64,000 nt of DNA from Frigidibacter mobilis (GTDB lineage Bacteria; Pseudomonadota; Alphaproteobacteria; Rhodobacterales; Rhodobacteraceae): assembly GCF_001620265.1 (NCBI RefSeq), contig NZ_CP012661.1:1550001-1614000 (forward strand). The letters are read 5' to 3'. The notes beneath the pieces are model-generated. The model saw only the letters and a program-made list of their open reading frames with translations, did not search any database and was not told where the DNA came from. The position numbers and the translations under genes were made by a program. Below, piece after piece: positions 50,501 through 59,160 of the stretch. Each line of letters opens with the position of its first letter. Within the stretch, counting starts at the first letter, position 1.

Positions 50501-51475
50501 ATGACGACAGCACAGGCCCCGGGGCGCCGACCGCCCCCTTCGGACGAAACTGCGCCGCACGGGCCCCGTCCGGCCGATGCGCCCCCGCACCGCACATCAG
50601 CGCGCAGCCTTGAAAGGTTCATCGCCGGCAGGACCTTGGTCAGCGGCGACGGCCCGGGATGGACGGACATGTTCGTGCAGGTCTATTCGAGGAACAACAC
50701 TCAGCAGCCGTTTCTCGTCCCGGCCGTGGCCGAACCGCTGATCGTTTGGGTCATCGCCGGAGAGGCGATCGTCGAAGAGCGCGAGATGGACGGGGAATGG
50801 CGCGCCGCGCATGTCCGCGTGGGCGACTTCTTTCTCACCCATTCGCCAATGCCATACGAACTGAGGTGGCAGGCGAAGGGCGACACCCCGTTCAAGGTCA
50901 TGCACCTCTATCTTGCCACCCCCCTTTTCGAGCGCGTCGCATCCGAGGTTCTTGGCACTCACGTGCCCACGGCGCTCGGCGAGATATCGGGTGAACGGGA
51001 TGACCAGCTGTCAGCCCTTCTGACGCTGATCCACCATGAGCTTGAAACCGAGGCACCGGGCAGCCAACTGTTCGTCCAGGGCCTTGCCCAGAGCCTGGCG
51101 GTCCACCTGGCCCGAAACTATGCATCGCGCGCACCTGGCATCAGCAGGACGACCGCGCTGCCCGGCTTCAAGTTGCGGCGGGCCGTCGCCTATCTTGAAA
51201 CCCACCTGGCCGAGCCTTTCAACCTAGCCCTGCTGGCTGAAACCGTCGGCATGAGCGCCTTCCATTTCAGCCGCCTGTTCAAGAAGGCGACGGGGCTGTC
51301 CCCTTCGCGCTACTTCATCCGCCAGCGCATAGCGAAGGCGCAGCAACTCTTGCAGGAAACCGAGGCCAGCGTCATTGAGGTCGGGATGTCCGTCGGCTAT
51401 TCAAGCCCCAGCCACTTCGCCCAGGTCTTCCGGCGCGAGACGGGCCTGTCGCCCAGTCACTACCGACGCGTCTGA
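50501..51475 (+). CDS. AraC-family regulator (cupin_6 type)
   Basis: A 324-residue regulator. After a disordered Pro-rich start, the cupin domain shows [19 protein letters not shown] and [17 protein letters not shown]. The C-terminal HTH pair shows [31 protein letters not shown] and [31 protein letters not shown]. It is followed after 146 bp by an SDR gene on the same strand, its probable target. The start could be shorter, since the first 30 residues are low-complexity. Confidence 0.85.
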   Translation: MTTAQAPGRRPPPSDETAPHGPRPADAPPHRTSARSLERFIAGRTLVSGDGPGWTDMFVQVYSRNNTQQPFLVPAVAEPLIVWVIAGEAIVEEREMDGEWRAAHVRVGDFFLTHSPMPYELRWQAKGDTPFKVMHLYLATPLFERVASEVLGTHVPTALGEISGERDDQLSALLTLIHHELETEAPGSQLFVQGLAQSLAVHLARNYASRAPGISRTTALPGFKLRRAVAYLETHLAEPFNLALLAETVGMSAFHFSRLFKKATGLSPSRYFIRQRIAKAQQLLQETEASVIEVGMSVGYSSPSHFAQVFRRETGLSPSHYRRV

Positions 51476-51621
51476 AATCGTCCACCAGTCGATTTCATAG
51501 CAAGATCGCGACAGGTCGCACAAGGCCCCGCGAGAAGCCCGATCCGGCTGGGTCTATCTACTCCCTATCGAAACGAAGCGCAGGCCCCCTGCGGCGCGCT
51601 TCAGAACGTGGAGAGAAGAAG

Positions 51622-52371
51622 ATGACCAATCTTGATGGAAAGATTGCACTGGTAACGGGCGCATCGAGCGGTATCGGCGCTGCCACCGCCATGAAACTGG
51701 CCGCGGCAGGGGTCAAGGTCGGCATTGCGGCCCGCCGCGTCGAAAGGCTTGAGGACCTCAAGAGCCGGATCGAAGCCGCGGGCGGCGAAGCCCTCGTGAT
51801 CGAGATGGATGTCGTGGACCCTGCCTCGGTCGAAGCCGGCGTCCAGAGCCTTGTCGATGCCTATGGCGCGATCGACATTCTGGTGAACAATGCAGGCCTG
51901 ATGCCACTGTCCGACATCGACCAGTTCAAGGTCGACGAATGGCACCGGATGGTGGACGTGAACATCAAGGGCCTGCTGAACACCACGGCCGCGGTTCTGC
52001 CGCAGATGATCCGGCAGCACTCGGGCCATGTCTTCAACCTGTCCTCGATTGCCGGCCGCAAGGTGTTCAAGGGGCTGTCGGTCTATTGCGCCACCAAACA
52101 TGCTGTCGCAGCCTTCTCCGACGGGCTGCGCATGGAGATCGGTGCGAAGCACAACATCCGCGTCACCTGTATCCAGCCCGGTGCGGTCGCTACCGAGCTT
52201 TACGATCAGATCACTGACCCCGGTTATCGGCAGCAGATGGACGACCTCGCCAGCCAGATGACCTTCCTGCAGGGCGGCGACATCGGCGACACGATCGTCT
52301 TCGCAGCGCAGGCCCCGGCACATGTCAACGTTGCCGAACTGTTCGTCTTGCCGGTGGAACAGGGCTGGTAA
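51622..52371 (+). CDS. Short-chain dehydrogenase (clavaldehyde dehydrogenase/YdfG-like)
   Basis: A 249-residue classical [33 protein letters not shown], Ser in [13 protein letters not shown], Tyr/Lys in [13 protein letters not shown], and the ending [17 protein letters not shown]. The last motif is typical of NADP-dependent SDRs of the YdfG-like group. GGAGAGAAG precedes the ATG. The upstream AraC gene is the probable regulator. Confidence 0.9.
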   Translation: MTNLDGKIALVTGASSGIGAATAMKLAAAGVKVGIAARRVERLEDLKSRIEAAGGEALVIEMDVVDPASVEAGVQSLVDAYGAIDILVNNAGLMPLSDIDQFKVDEWHRMVDVNIKGLLNTTAAVLPQMIRQHSGHVFNLSSIAGRKVFKGLSVYCATKHAVAAFSDGLRMEIGAKHNIRVTCIQPGAVATELYDQITDPGYRQQMDDLASQMTFLQGGDIGDTIVFAAQAPAHVNVAELFVLPVEQGW

Positions 52372-52389
52372 TGAGCCAGCCCCGAGGAT

Positions 52390-52413
52390 TGCCCCGGCCG
52401 TCGCGCCGGGGCA
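52390..52413 (+). terminator. Hairpin after the SDR gene
   Basis: A perfect 9-bp stem, TGCCCCGGC (52390-52398) with GCCGGGGCA (52405-52413), and a 6-nt loop, 18 bp past the stop. It has no real T run. Confidence 0.5.
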
Positions 52414-52521
52414 GTTCAGGGAAACCAGAATGAAGCAGAGCCCCGCATCCCGGGTCTATCGCCCTCGTCACCAGCGGCAATGCTGCAAAAGACAATGCCA
52501 TACGTGATTTCCATCGCCGCT

Positions 52522-53820
52522 TCATGCAACGAGCGGTATCGCTCCGGTTGCAATGGCCGCAAGTAGCAGGACTAGCGATGCGAGTGCGGCGAATTTCAGC
52601 GCAAACCTCTGGAGTTCTCCCACTTCCAGTCCAAGCATGCCGGCGGCAAGATAGACAGGAGCGAGCAAGGGGCTCAGTTGATGTACGGGCTGGCCAACCA
52701 GCGATGCACGCGCAATGGCATCGGCCGGGACTCCATATGCCGCTGCGGCCTCGGCCAAGACAGGGACAATGCCGAAATAGTACGCGTCATTTGACATCAG
52801 GAAGGTGAGGGGAAGGCTCAATAATGCGGTGACCAGCGCATAATAAGGCCCCAATACGTCCGGCGTCGCTGCCAGAAGACCATCCGCCATTGCCGCCAGC
52901 ATTCCCGTGCCCTCGAGAATGCCGGTAAATGAGCCTGCCGCGAATATCAGGGCGAACACCATGAACACGTTGCTTGCATGATCATTCAGGCGCTCTCGTT
53001 GATCCTTCAGCCGCGGGTAGTTTAGTGTGATGGCAATTGCAAATGCCCCCATCAGTAACACTGGCAATGGGGCAACCTGAGTAAACAGACCGGCCATCAG
53101 CACTATCGTGAGCATCATATTTGGCCAAAAGAGGTGAGGGCGCCGCTCTGGCCGGACGTCCAGCACCGGCATCTCCCGTACCATCACCGAAGGTTGCCAT
53201 CCCAAACGCGCCCGCTCCATCCGGCCAAAGTACCAGGCGAGCACCGAAGTTGCCGCAAGCGCCAGCAGCAATGCGGGAAGCATCGGAAGAAAAATCTGCG
53301 TCATCAGATCAACCTTGAGCGCTATCGCCGCGCGCGCTGCCGGGCCACCCCAAGGCACAAGATTCAAGATCGCGTTGGTTATGCAGAGCAGTGTTGCAAG
53401 GATGAGTGGGCTCATGCCAACAGCCCGATAGACAGGAAGCAACGCCGATATCACGATAATGGCCGTTGTGGTGCCATCCCCGTCCACCGACACAATGGCG
53501 GTGAGGGCCGTTGTTCCAAGCGCGATGCGCATCGGGTCGTTCCCAACGACGTAGAGGATCCGCCGCACGAGAGGATCGAATAGACCCGCGTCCATCATGA
53601 TCCCGAAAAATAGGATGGCAAAACACAAGAGCAGCGCAATCGGGGCCACCTGTTCGATGCCTCGGAACGCCATCTCACCAAGCTCGGGGCCTGCACCAGA
53701 GATCAGGCCGAACAGGATAGGGACGACAATGAGCGCCACCATAGCCGAGAGGCGCTTGGTCATGATCAGGCCGATAAATGTTGCGACCGTTGCAAAGCCG
53801 AGGAAAGCAAGAGACATCAT
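52522..53820 (-). CDS. CitMHS-type citrate/organic acid transporter
   Basis: A 432-residue inner-membrane permease with about 12 hydrophobic segments. The family motifs are IVSVDGDGTTTAIIVISALLPVY, ITNAILNLVPWGGPAARAA and the late FLMSNDAYYFGIVPVLAEA with QPVHQLSPLLAPVYLA. CitMHS proteins carry metal-citrate complexes with protons; this member probably imports a di- or tricarboxylate used by the genes to its right. Starts at 53820 and 53817 are both possible. It is divergent from the GntR regulator. Confidence 0.88.
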   Translation of the reverse strand: MMSLAFLGFATVATFIGLIMTKRLSAMVALIVVPILFGLISGAGPELGEMAFRGIEQVAPIALLLCFAILFFGIMMDAGLFDPLVRRILYVVGNDPMRIALGTTALTAIVSVDGDGTTTAIIVISALLPVYRAVGMSPLILATLLCITNAILNLVPWGGPAARAAIALKVDLMTQIFLPMLPALLLALAATSVLAWYFGRMERARLGWQPSVMVREMPVLDVRPERRPHLFWPNMMLTIVLMAGLFTQVAPLPVLLMGAFAIAITLNYPRLKDQRERLNDHASNVFMVFALIFAAGSFTGILEGTGMLAAMADGLLAATPDVLGPYYALVTALLSLPLTFLMSNDAYYFGIVPVLAEAAAAYGVPADAIARASLVGQPVHQLSPLLAPVYLAAGMLGLEVGELQRFALKFAALASLVLLLAAIATGAIPLVA

Positions 53821-53885
53821 CGTACACCGCCTGGTTGATTAATGCTGATGAGCAACACTGGCTGAAAGGAGGTTTGGCATTCGCA

Positions 53886-54677
53886 ATGACCCCTGTCGCT
53901 GATAGTGTCCGCGGCAACATGCCCAGAATCGACCCTAGAAGTGACCTCATCAAAGCGGCCAGCCAGCGTGCTGAACCTGCCACGCTCACCGCGCTGACCC
54001 GCATTCGAGAGCTTATCGTCACGGGGCAGATCCGTGCCGGGGCTCGCTTGACGGCGGAGACGATAGCCAAGGAACTGGGTATCTCCCGAACTCCTGTGCG
54101 CAGCGCGCTGGCCGTGCTGACCGCCGAGGGGCTTGTCTCCTACAGTGTCAATCGCGGATACATGGTCCGCGATATTTCCCTGCGTGATATTCTCGATGCG
54201 ATCGATGCACGTGCCGTGCTCGAAAGCCGGGCGTCCGGGCTGTCGGTCGACTATGGCTGGACGGCTGACGAACTGGATCGGCTTGAGGTCACGGTTCAGG
54301 TGGGTGCGAACATCATCGGTGCCGGCGCCTGGTCCGAGGACGTCGAGCGCCGCTGGTATGAAGCCAACCGGGGCTTTCATTCCTTGATTGTAGCTGTAAG
54401 CAGAAATGCCGCGATACGGAACGCTATCCGCATGACCCTGATCTACCCGGTTTTCGGCGACATGGCCCGGCTTTGCCCTGTCGTGGCCGCGCATGTTCCG
54501 CCGCGGCATAGAGTGGTTCCGCCCCATCCGCCAAAGCACGTAGTTGAATCGCAAGCCGATCACGAAGCAATTCTCGATGCGATTGCCGTAGATGATGCTC
54601 CCCTGGTCGAGCGTCTCATGCTGTCCCATGTAATGAAGTCCAAGGACAGGCTGGGCGCCCTTGCTGTGCGTCGATAG
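53886..54677 (+). CDS. GntR-family (FCD-type) regulator
   Basis: A 263-residue regulator with a winged HTH (ALTRIRELIVTGQIRAGARL, IAKELGISRTPVRSALAVLTAEGLV, GYMVRDI) and an all-helical FCD effector domain (DARAVLESRASGL, NRGFHSLIV, ESQADHEAILDAI) that usually binds a carboxylate with a metal. I use the ATG at 53886; 53919 is an alternative. Flanked by a CitMHS transporter and an organic-acid enzyme set, it is the likely sensor of the imported acid. Confidence 0.88.
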   Translation: MTPVADSVRGNMPRIDPRSDLIKAASQRAEPATLTALTRIRELIVTGQIRAGARLTAETIAKELGISRTPVRSALAVLTAEGLVSYSVNRGYMVRDISLRDILDAIDARAVLESRASGLSVDYGWTADELDRLEVTVQVGANIIGAGAWSEDVERRWYEANRGFHSLIVAVSRNAAIRNAIRMTLIYPVFGDMARLCPVVAAHVPPRHRVVPPHPPKHVVESQADHEAILDAIAVDDAPLVERLMLSHVMKSKDRLGALAVRR

Positions 54678-55003
54678 AAGCGCATACCACGACAGACTCG
54701 TGCGCACCCCGACAGTCGCCTGACGACATTTTGCATCCAAAACTCCTCCCTCATGTGAAGCATCTAGCAGCTCGGTAGCGCCATGTCCGGCATAGTGCTA
54801 TTTGCAAAACGCATGATGCCAGGCGTATTTGCGTGAAGATTTGCTTTTCAGGACCAGTCATCCAACTTCGCTAACTTGCCTGCAGCCCAGATGAGCGCGA
54901 TCTGGCGCATAGGCATTGTTCAAATTCTGCATAAATGGATGCAATTGCATAGAGTATCGAATGCGCTTATGTTTGGCGTCCTGACCTGAGGAGGGGGACG
55001 CGC
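54678..55003. promoter_or_regulatory. Regulatory gap before the AtuA-like gene
   Basis: This 326-bp region has no gene. Near its end lies the perfect palindrome ATGCAATTGCAT (54939-54950). Overlapping it is a possible promoter, TTGCAT (54945-54950), with a 17-bp spacer and TATGTT (54968-54973). The palindrome would let a dimeric regulator such as the upstream GntR protein cover the -35 region. Confidence 0.5.
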
Positions 55004-56416
55004 GTGATTGATACGTACCGAGGTGGGGTAAAAGTCATTGTCCCGACCGGCTCGCTTGGCGCGGGCGTTCGGGAAGAGGAGGTGGCCTACGGCCTGTCCA
55101 AGGGTGCACATGCGATTGCATCCGATGCTGGCTCGACGGACAGCGGCGCAGCATATCTTGCCACGGGTAAGTCCAAGAACAATCGGGGCGCGGTCAAGCG
55201 GGATCTCACCATCCTTATGCGGGCGCAAGCCCACGCCGGCATCCCCATCATCATCGGGACGGCCGGGCAGGCGGGAGGGGACCTGAACCTCGACTGGACC
55301 CGGGATATCGTACTTGAGATTGCGTCGGAGCTTGGCGTGTCGCCCAAGATCGCGTTGCTGCGCAGCGAGCAGGACAAGGGTGCCATCAAACGACTGAACC
55401 GGGAGGGGCGCATTCATCCCTTGGCTCCCGTCGGGCCGCTTGACGAAGCGACGATAGACTCGTGCAACCATATCGTCGCGCTTCTGGGCGTTGAGCCCTA
55501 TATAGCTGCTCTGGAGGCCGGAGCCGATATCGTGCTGGGTGGGCGGGCGACCGATACGGCCGTGATCGCCTCCTTCCCGATCTGGAAGGAGGCGCCATGG
55601 GGCGCTTCCTGGCACGCGGGCAAGACCGGAGAATGTGGCGCGCAATGCGCGGAGGGGCGCGAAGGGGCCGGCGTGCTGCTGACAATCCATGCGGAGGGCT
55701 TCGACGTCGAACCGCTGAGCGCGGGCAATCGATGTACGCCGCACAGTGTCTCCGCGCACATGCTGTACGAAAACACCGATCCGTTCCGCTTGCCGGAGCC
55801 GGGCGGCGTTCTCGACGTCACCAAGGCGCGCTATGCGCAGCTTGATGATCGTACCGTCCGGGTAACCGGATCCGAGTGGGAGCCCTCGCCCTATAGCATG
55901 AAGCTCGAGGGTGCGGGAGGCGGCAGGTATCAGACGCTTATGCTTGTTGGCATCCAGGACCCCGATGTCCTGAATGATGTCGAAGGCTTCCATGATCGTA
56001 TTCTCGCAGCCCTGTACCAACGCACGCGCAGCTCCATCCCCGCTGACGAACTGGGAGAGTTTCATATCTCCCTGCGCATGTATGGCTGGAATGGTGTGAC
56101 GGGCCTCCCCTTGCCGGAGGGCACGCCGCCGCCAATAGAGATCGGCATGCTGTTTGTCGCAACGGCTGAAACGCAGGACATAGCGAACGCGATCTCCCAG
56201 GCCTGCAACCCCTATTTCTTCCACTACCCGGCCATCATGGACAAGGAATTGCCCAGCTATGGCTTTGCCTTCACGCCGGCTGACGTGGCGCGGGGGCAAG
56301 TCTATGAATTCAAGCTCAATCATGTCGTGCAGATAGACGATCCAATGGCACTCACACGAACCGAGTGGATCGATCTTTCCGTGGCCGATCATATGGGGGA
56401 GATGGGCGATGGTTAA
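55004..56416 (+). CDS. AtuA-like DUF1446 protein
   Basis: A 470-residue protein of the acyclic terpene utilisation AtuA/DUF1446 family. Signatures are VPTGSLGAGVREEEVAYGL, AIASDAGSTDSGAAYLATGK, IIIGTAGQAGGDLNLDW, DIVLGGRATDTAVIASFP and HSVSAHMLYENTDPFRLPEPGG. It starts with GTG at 55004, set by GAGGAGGGGG upstream. No reaction is proven for the family. It overlaps the DUF4387 gene by 8 bp, and the two are usually found together or fused, so they probably form one enzyme acting on a hydroxy acid or its CoA ester. Confidence 0.88.
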   Translation: MIDTYRGGVKVIVPTGSLGAGVREEEVAYGLSKGAHAIASDAGSTDSGAAYLATGKSKNNRGAVKRDLTILMRAQAHAGIPIIIGTAGQAGGDLNLDWTRDIVLEIASELGVSPKIALLRSEQDKGAIKRLNREGRIHPLAPVGPLDEATIDSCNHIVALLGVEPYIAALEAGADIVLGGRATDTAVIASFPIWKEAPWGASWHAGKTGECGAQCAEGREGAGVLLTIHAEGFDVEPLSAGNRCTPHSVSAHMLYENTDPFRLPEPGGVLDVTKARYAQLDDRTVRVTGSEWEPSPYSMKLEGAGGGRYQTLMLVGIQDPDVLNDVEGFHDRILAALYQRTRSSIPADELGEFHISLRMYGWNGVTGLPLPEGTPPPIEIGMLFVATAETQDIANAISQACNPYFFHYPAIMDKELPSYGFAFTPADVARGQVYEFKLNHVVQIDDPMALTRTEWIDLSVADHMGEMGDG

Positions 56417-56717
56417 AATACGCGATGTCTGCCGTCATGTCCGCTCGAAAAACGCAGGTCCTTTCTGGGTAACCGTCGATCTGTTCTTTGATGGTCCCGA
56501 GAATTACCGTGCCTATCATGGCAATGCCTCGCTGTCGCCGGACCTCTTCCGAGACCTGTTCGGCACCGATCCGGCGCTGGTAAAGAAGATTCCGGTCAAG
56601 GATTTGAACATGGTCAAGATCTCCTATCCGCGCGCAACGCCCCAGGGCGGGATGGAGGAGCGGGACATGCATTCCGGGCAGCAGTACGTAAGGCTGCTGG
56701 ATATCGAGTTGAGCTGA
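56409..56717 (+). CDS. DUF4387 protein
   Basis: A 102-residue protein that is a typical full-length DUF4387: DVCRHVRSKNAGPFWVTVDLFFDG, the centre ENYRAYHGNASLSPDLFRDLFG and the end MVKISYPRATPQGGMEERDMHSGQQYVRLLDIEL. It starts inside the end of the AtuA-like gene, so the two products are made in fixed ratio and probably form a complex. Function unknown. Confidence 0.88.
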   Translation: MVKIRDVCRHVRSKNAGPFWVTVDLFFDGPENYRAYHGNASLSPDLFRDLFGTDPALVKKIPVKDLNMVKISYPRATPQGGMEERDMHSGQQYVRLLDIELS

Positions 56718-57011
56718 TGCAACTGCCACCCACCGCGACCTGAAATTCCATGAGCGAACCTGCCTAAGACGGCAGCGCAGAGACTTGCTCAACCATGCGC
56801 AGAATTAAAGATCCGCTCACCTGAGACGGGTGTCAGGCCCGCCAGGGAACAAGGGCGAGGTCTGCGTTCAGGGTCCCAAGATATGAAGGGATACCGGGAT
56901 CGTACCACCGAGGCAACCGAAGTGCTGCATGATGGCCAGCTTCGGCCACGAGTCGAAGGATAGACAAACTTTCGAAGCAGGAGCCATGCGCTCCGTCTAA
57001 CTGACCAAACC
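56718..57011. other. Intergenic region without a recognised gene
   Basis: About 290 bp between DUF4387 and the aldolase gene. A minus-strand open frame here (ending ALVPWRA near 56833) has protein-like composition but no family or ribosome site that I recognise. I see no terminator. Confidence 0.5.
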
Positions 57012-57024
57012 AAGGAGGTGATCC
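57012..57024 (+). promoter_or_regulatory. Extended Shine-Dalgarno site
   Basis: AAGGAGGTGATCC is complementary along all 13 bases to the 3' end of 16S rRNA and ends directly at the ATG (57025). The GGAGG core is 6 nt from the start codon. Most genes here have only 4-7 matched bases. Confidence 0.8.
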
Positions 57025-57804
57025 ATGGCTACCCAAGTTAACAGCGATTCCGCTACTCGCGCTCAGTGGTCCGATGCGGAATGGGAAGTCCGCAGAGATT
57101 TAGCCGCAGCCTATCGTCTGGTTGCACTGTTTGGCTGGGACGATCTCATCTTCACGCATCTATCCGTTCGGGTTCCGGGGCCTGAGCATCATTTCCTCAT
57201 CAATCCTTACACTCACATGTTCGAAGAGATCACCGCGTCCAGTCTCGTGAAGATAGATCTCGATGGAAAAAAAGTGGATGATACGGTCGGGCCGGTCAAT
57301 GCGGCCGGATTTACGATCCACTCGGCCGTTCACATGGCGCGCGAAGACGCAAAGGCGGTGTTGCATTTGCATACCCCTCACGGTCAGGCGGTCACCGCCA
57401 TGAAGTGGGGACTGTTGCCGCACACCCAGTCGGCAATGATCGTGCACCATGATCTAGCCTATCATGACTATGAGGGGATCGCCACAAACCTGGACGAGCG
57501 CGAGCGCATTGTGGCGGATCTGGGAAGCAAGAACTCCATGCTGTTGCGCAACCATGGCACTCTGACTGTGGGCCCCACGGTGGCAACTGCGTTTATCCGC
57601 ATGTATTTCCTGGAAAGGGCCTGCGAGGCTCAGGTGTTGATGCTGTCTGCGGGCCGAGAGGGCTTGAACGAGCCGGATCCGGATGTCGCTGATGTGGTTC
57701 GCGATCAGGTGACTGGGGCACAGATGACAGCTGCTGTCGAGCGGCTTGCCTGGCCGGCGCTGCTGCGCAAGCTGGACCGGATCGACCCGAGCTACAGGGA
57801 CTAA
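57025..57804 (+). CDS. Class II aldolase/adducin family protein
   Basis: A 259-residue aldolase-like protein. LAAAYRLVALFGWDDLIFTHLSVRVPG starts the domain. The zinc-site His residues are in AVLHLHTPHGQAV and the later LLRNHGTLTVGPTV. The N-proximal LINPYTHMFEEITASSLVKIDLDGK is typical of the group used on sugar acids and related compounds. It may cleave or decarboxylate the intermediate made by the DUF1446/DUF4387 pair, an inference from position only. Its ribosome site is exceptionally strong. Confidence 0.9.
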   Translation: MATQVNSDSATRAQWSDAEWEVRRDLAAAYRLVALFGWDDLIFTHLSVRVPGPEHHFLINPYTHMFEEITASSLVKIDLDGKKVDDTVGPVNAAGFTIHSAVHMAREDAKAVLHLHTPHGQAVTAMKWGLLPHTQSAMIVHHDLAYHDYEGIATNLDERERIVADLGSKNSMLLRNHGTLTVGPTVATAFIRMYFLERACEAQVLMLSAGREGLNEPDPDVADVVRDQVTGAQMTAAVERLAWPALLRKLDRIDPSYRD

Positions 57805-58083
57805 GTTCGCCGGGTCGTCTTGGTCAAGACGGATCCCGTGATGGTCCCGGCCAAGACATCACCCGTGAATTGGGGGAAATTCCATTCCGCATGAAGCGAC
57901 TGCTTCCATCCCTCGGAGCCTGGCGCGCGGCGGCGAAAGCTGCATGATCGTACCATTCTTCCGGTGCTCGGTCAGAGCCGAGCCGAAGGGTATTGCTCGA
58001 GCCCTTATCAATCCACCCTCGCGCTTCGACTCAGACGATCCAGAGGCTTGGGCGGGCTTTGCGTCAAGGTCCCTGATGGCGCT

Positions 58084-59160
58084 TTAGCCAAGAATTGCGT
58101 CCGCGATGGCCTTGCCGCAGTCTGCAGTTCCCGCCGACCCACCAAGATCGCGGGTGCGGTATTCTGGTCGAGAAAGCACCTCCTCAATGGCCTGAACCAC
58201 GCCGGCGGCGGCAGCTGTTTCCCCAAGGTGATCGAGCATGAGCGCGGCCGACCAGATTTGTCCGACCGGGTTTGCGATCCCTTGGCCCGCAATGTCTGGT
58301 GCTGAACCATGCACCGGCTCAAAAAGCGAGGGGAACTTTCGTTCGGGATTGATGTTTCCAGCAGGTGCGATTCCAATCGTGCCGGTGCAGGCGGGGCCAA
58401 GATCGGACAGGATATCCCCGAACAAGTTCGAGGCTACCACGACATCGAACCAGTCCGGATGCTGCACGAAATGGGCGGTGAGAATATCGATGTGATACTT
58501 GTCCCATTTTACATCCGGGTAACCCTGAGAAATTTCTTCAACTCGCTCGTCCCAATAGGGCATCGTAATCGAGATCCCGTTGGATTTTGTCGCAGAGGTG
58601 AGGTGCTTTCCGCGGCGCCGCGCCAGTTCGAAGGCGTATCGTAATACCCGGTCAACTCCGACTCGCGTCATTACCGTTTCCTGGATGACGACCTCACGCT
58701 CGGTGTTCGTAAACATCCTGCCGCCTATCGATGAATATTCGCCCTCCGTATTCTCGCGCACGACAAAAAAATCAATGTCGCCTGGTTTCCGGTTGGCAAG
58801 CGGCGTCGGCACGCCAGGCATGAGCCGCACCGGGCGCAGATTGACATATTGATCAAACTCGCGCCGAAACTGGATAAGCGACCCCCAGAGGGAAACATGG
58901 TCTGGAACGGTCTCGGGCCAACCAACGGCCCCAAAGAAGATCGCGTCATGCCCGCCAATACGGGTCTTCCAGTCGTCGGGCATCATCTGGCCATGCTTCT
59001 GGAAATAGTCGCAGGAAGCGAACTCGAAGTGATCGACGTTTAAAACGCAGCCGAACTTTGTTGAAACGGCCTCGAGCACACGGAGTCCCTCCGGCACGAC
59101 CTCCTTGCCGATGCCGTCTCCGGGAATGACGGCGAGGCGGTATGCATTGGAACCGTTCAT
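58084..59160 (-). CDS. ttuC: Tartrate/D-malate dehydrogenase-type oxidoreductase
   Basis: A 358-residue member of the isocitrate/isopropylmalate dehydrogenase family. IPGDGIGKEVVPEGLRVLE, LRPVRLMPGVPTPLAN, the metal/substrate-site block FFVVRENTEGEYSSIGG, TSATKSNGISITMPYWDE, VVASNLFGDILSDLGP and EPVHGSAPDIAGQGIANPVG all fit. The longer tartrate/D-malate group is indicated by the REFDQYVNLRPVRL block. It overlaps the glycerate-kinase gene by 4 bp (ATGA). A tartrate role is supported by the glycerate kinase, but D-malate or beta-isopropylmalate-like substrates remain possible. Confidence 0.88.
   Translation of the reverse strand: MNGSNAYRLAVIPGDGIGKEVVPEGLRVLEAVSTKFGCVLNVDHFEFASCDYFQKHGQMMPDDWKTRIGGHDAIFFGAVGWPETVPDHVSLWGSLIQFRREFDQYVNLRPVRLMPGVPTPLANRKPGDIDFFVVRENTEGEYSSIGGRMFTNTEREVVIQETVMTRVGVDRVLRYAFELARRRGKHLTSATKSNGISITMPYWDERVEEISQGYPDVKWDKYHIDILTAHFVQHPDWFDVVVASNLFGDILSDLGPACTGTIGIAPAGNINPERKFPSLFEPVHGSAPDIAGQGIANPVGQIWSAALMLDHLGETAAAAGVVQAIEEVLSRPEYRTRDLGGSAGTADCGKAIADAILG

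Noticed and set aside
52430..52507. 25-codon plus-strand frame after the SDR gene
   Set aside because: It resembles part of a dehydrogenase in an alternate frame only weakly, and lies after a terminator-like hairpin. Not enough to call a gene remnant.
54920..56392. 490-codon minus-strand frame opposite the AtuA-like gene
   Set aside because: The plus-strand frame has clear DUF1446 motifs, a GTG start with a strong ribosome site and an 8-bp overlap with DUF4387.
57012..57024. Fragment of a 16S rRNA gene (anti-Shine-Dalgarno complement)
   Set aside because: The complement matches the 16S 3' end for 13 bases only; flanking bases differ from rRNA, and the position before an ATG fits a ribosome site.
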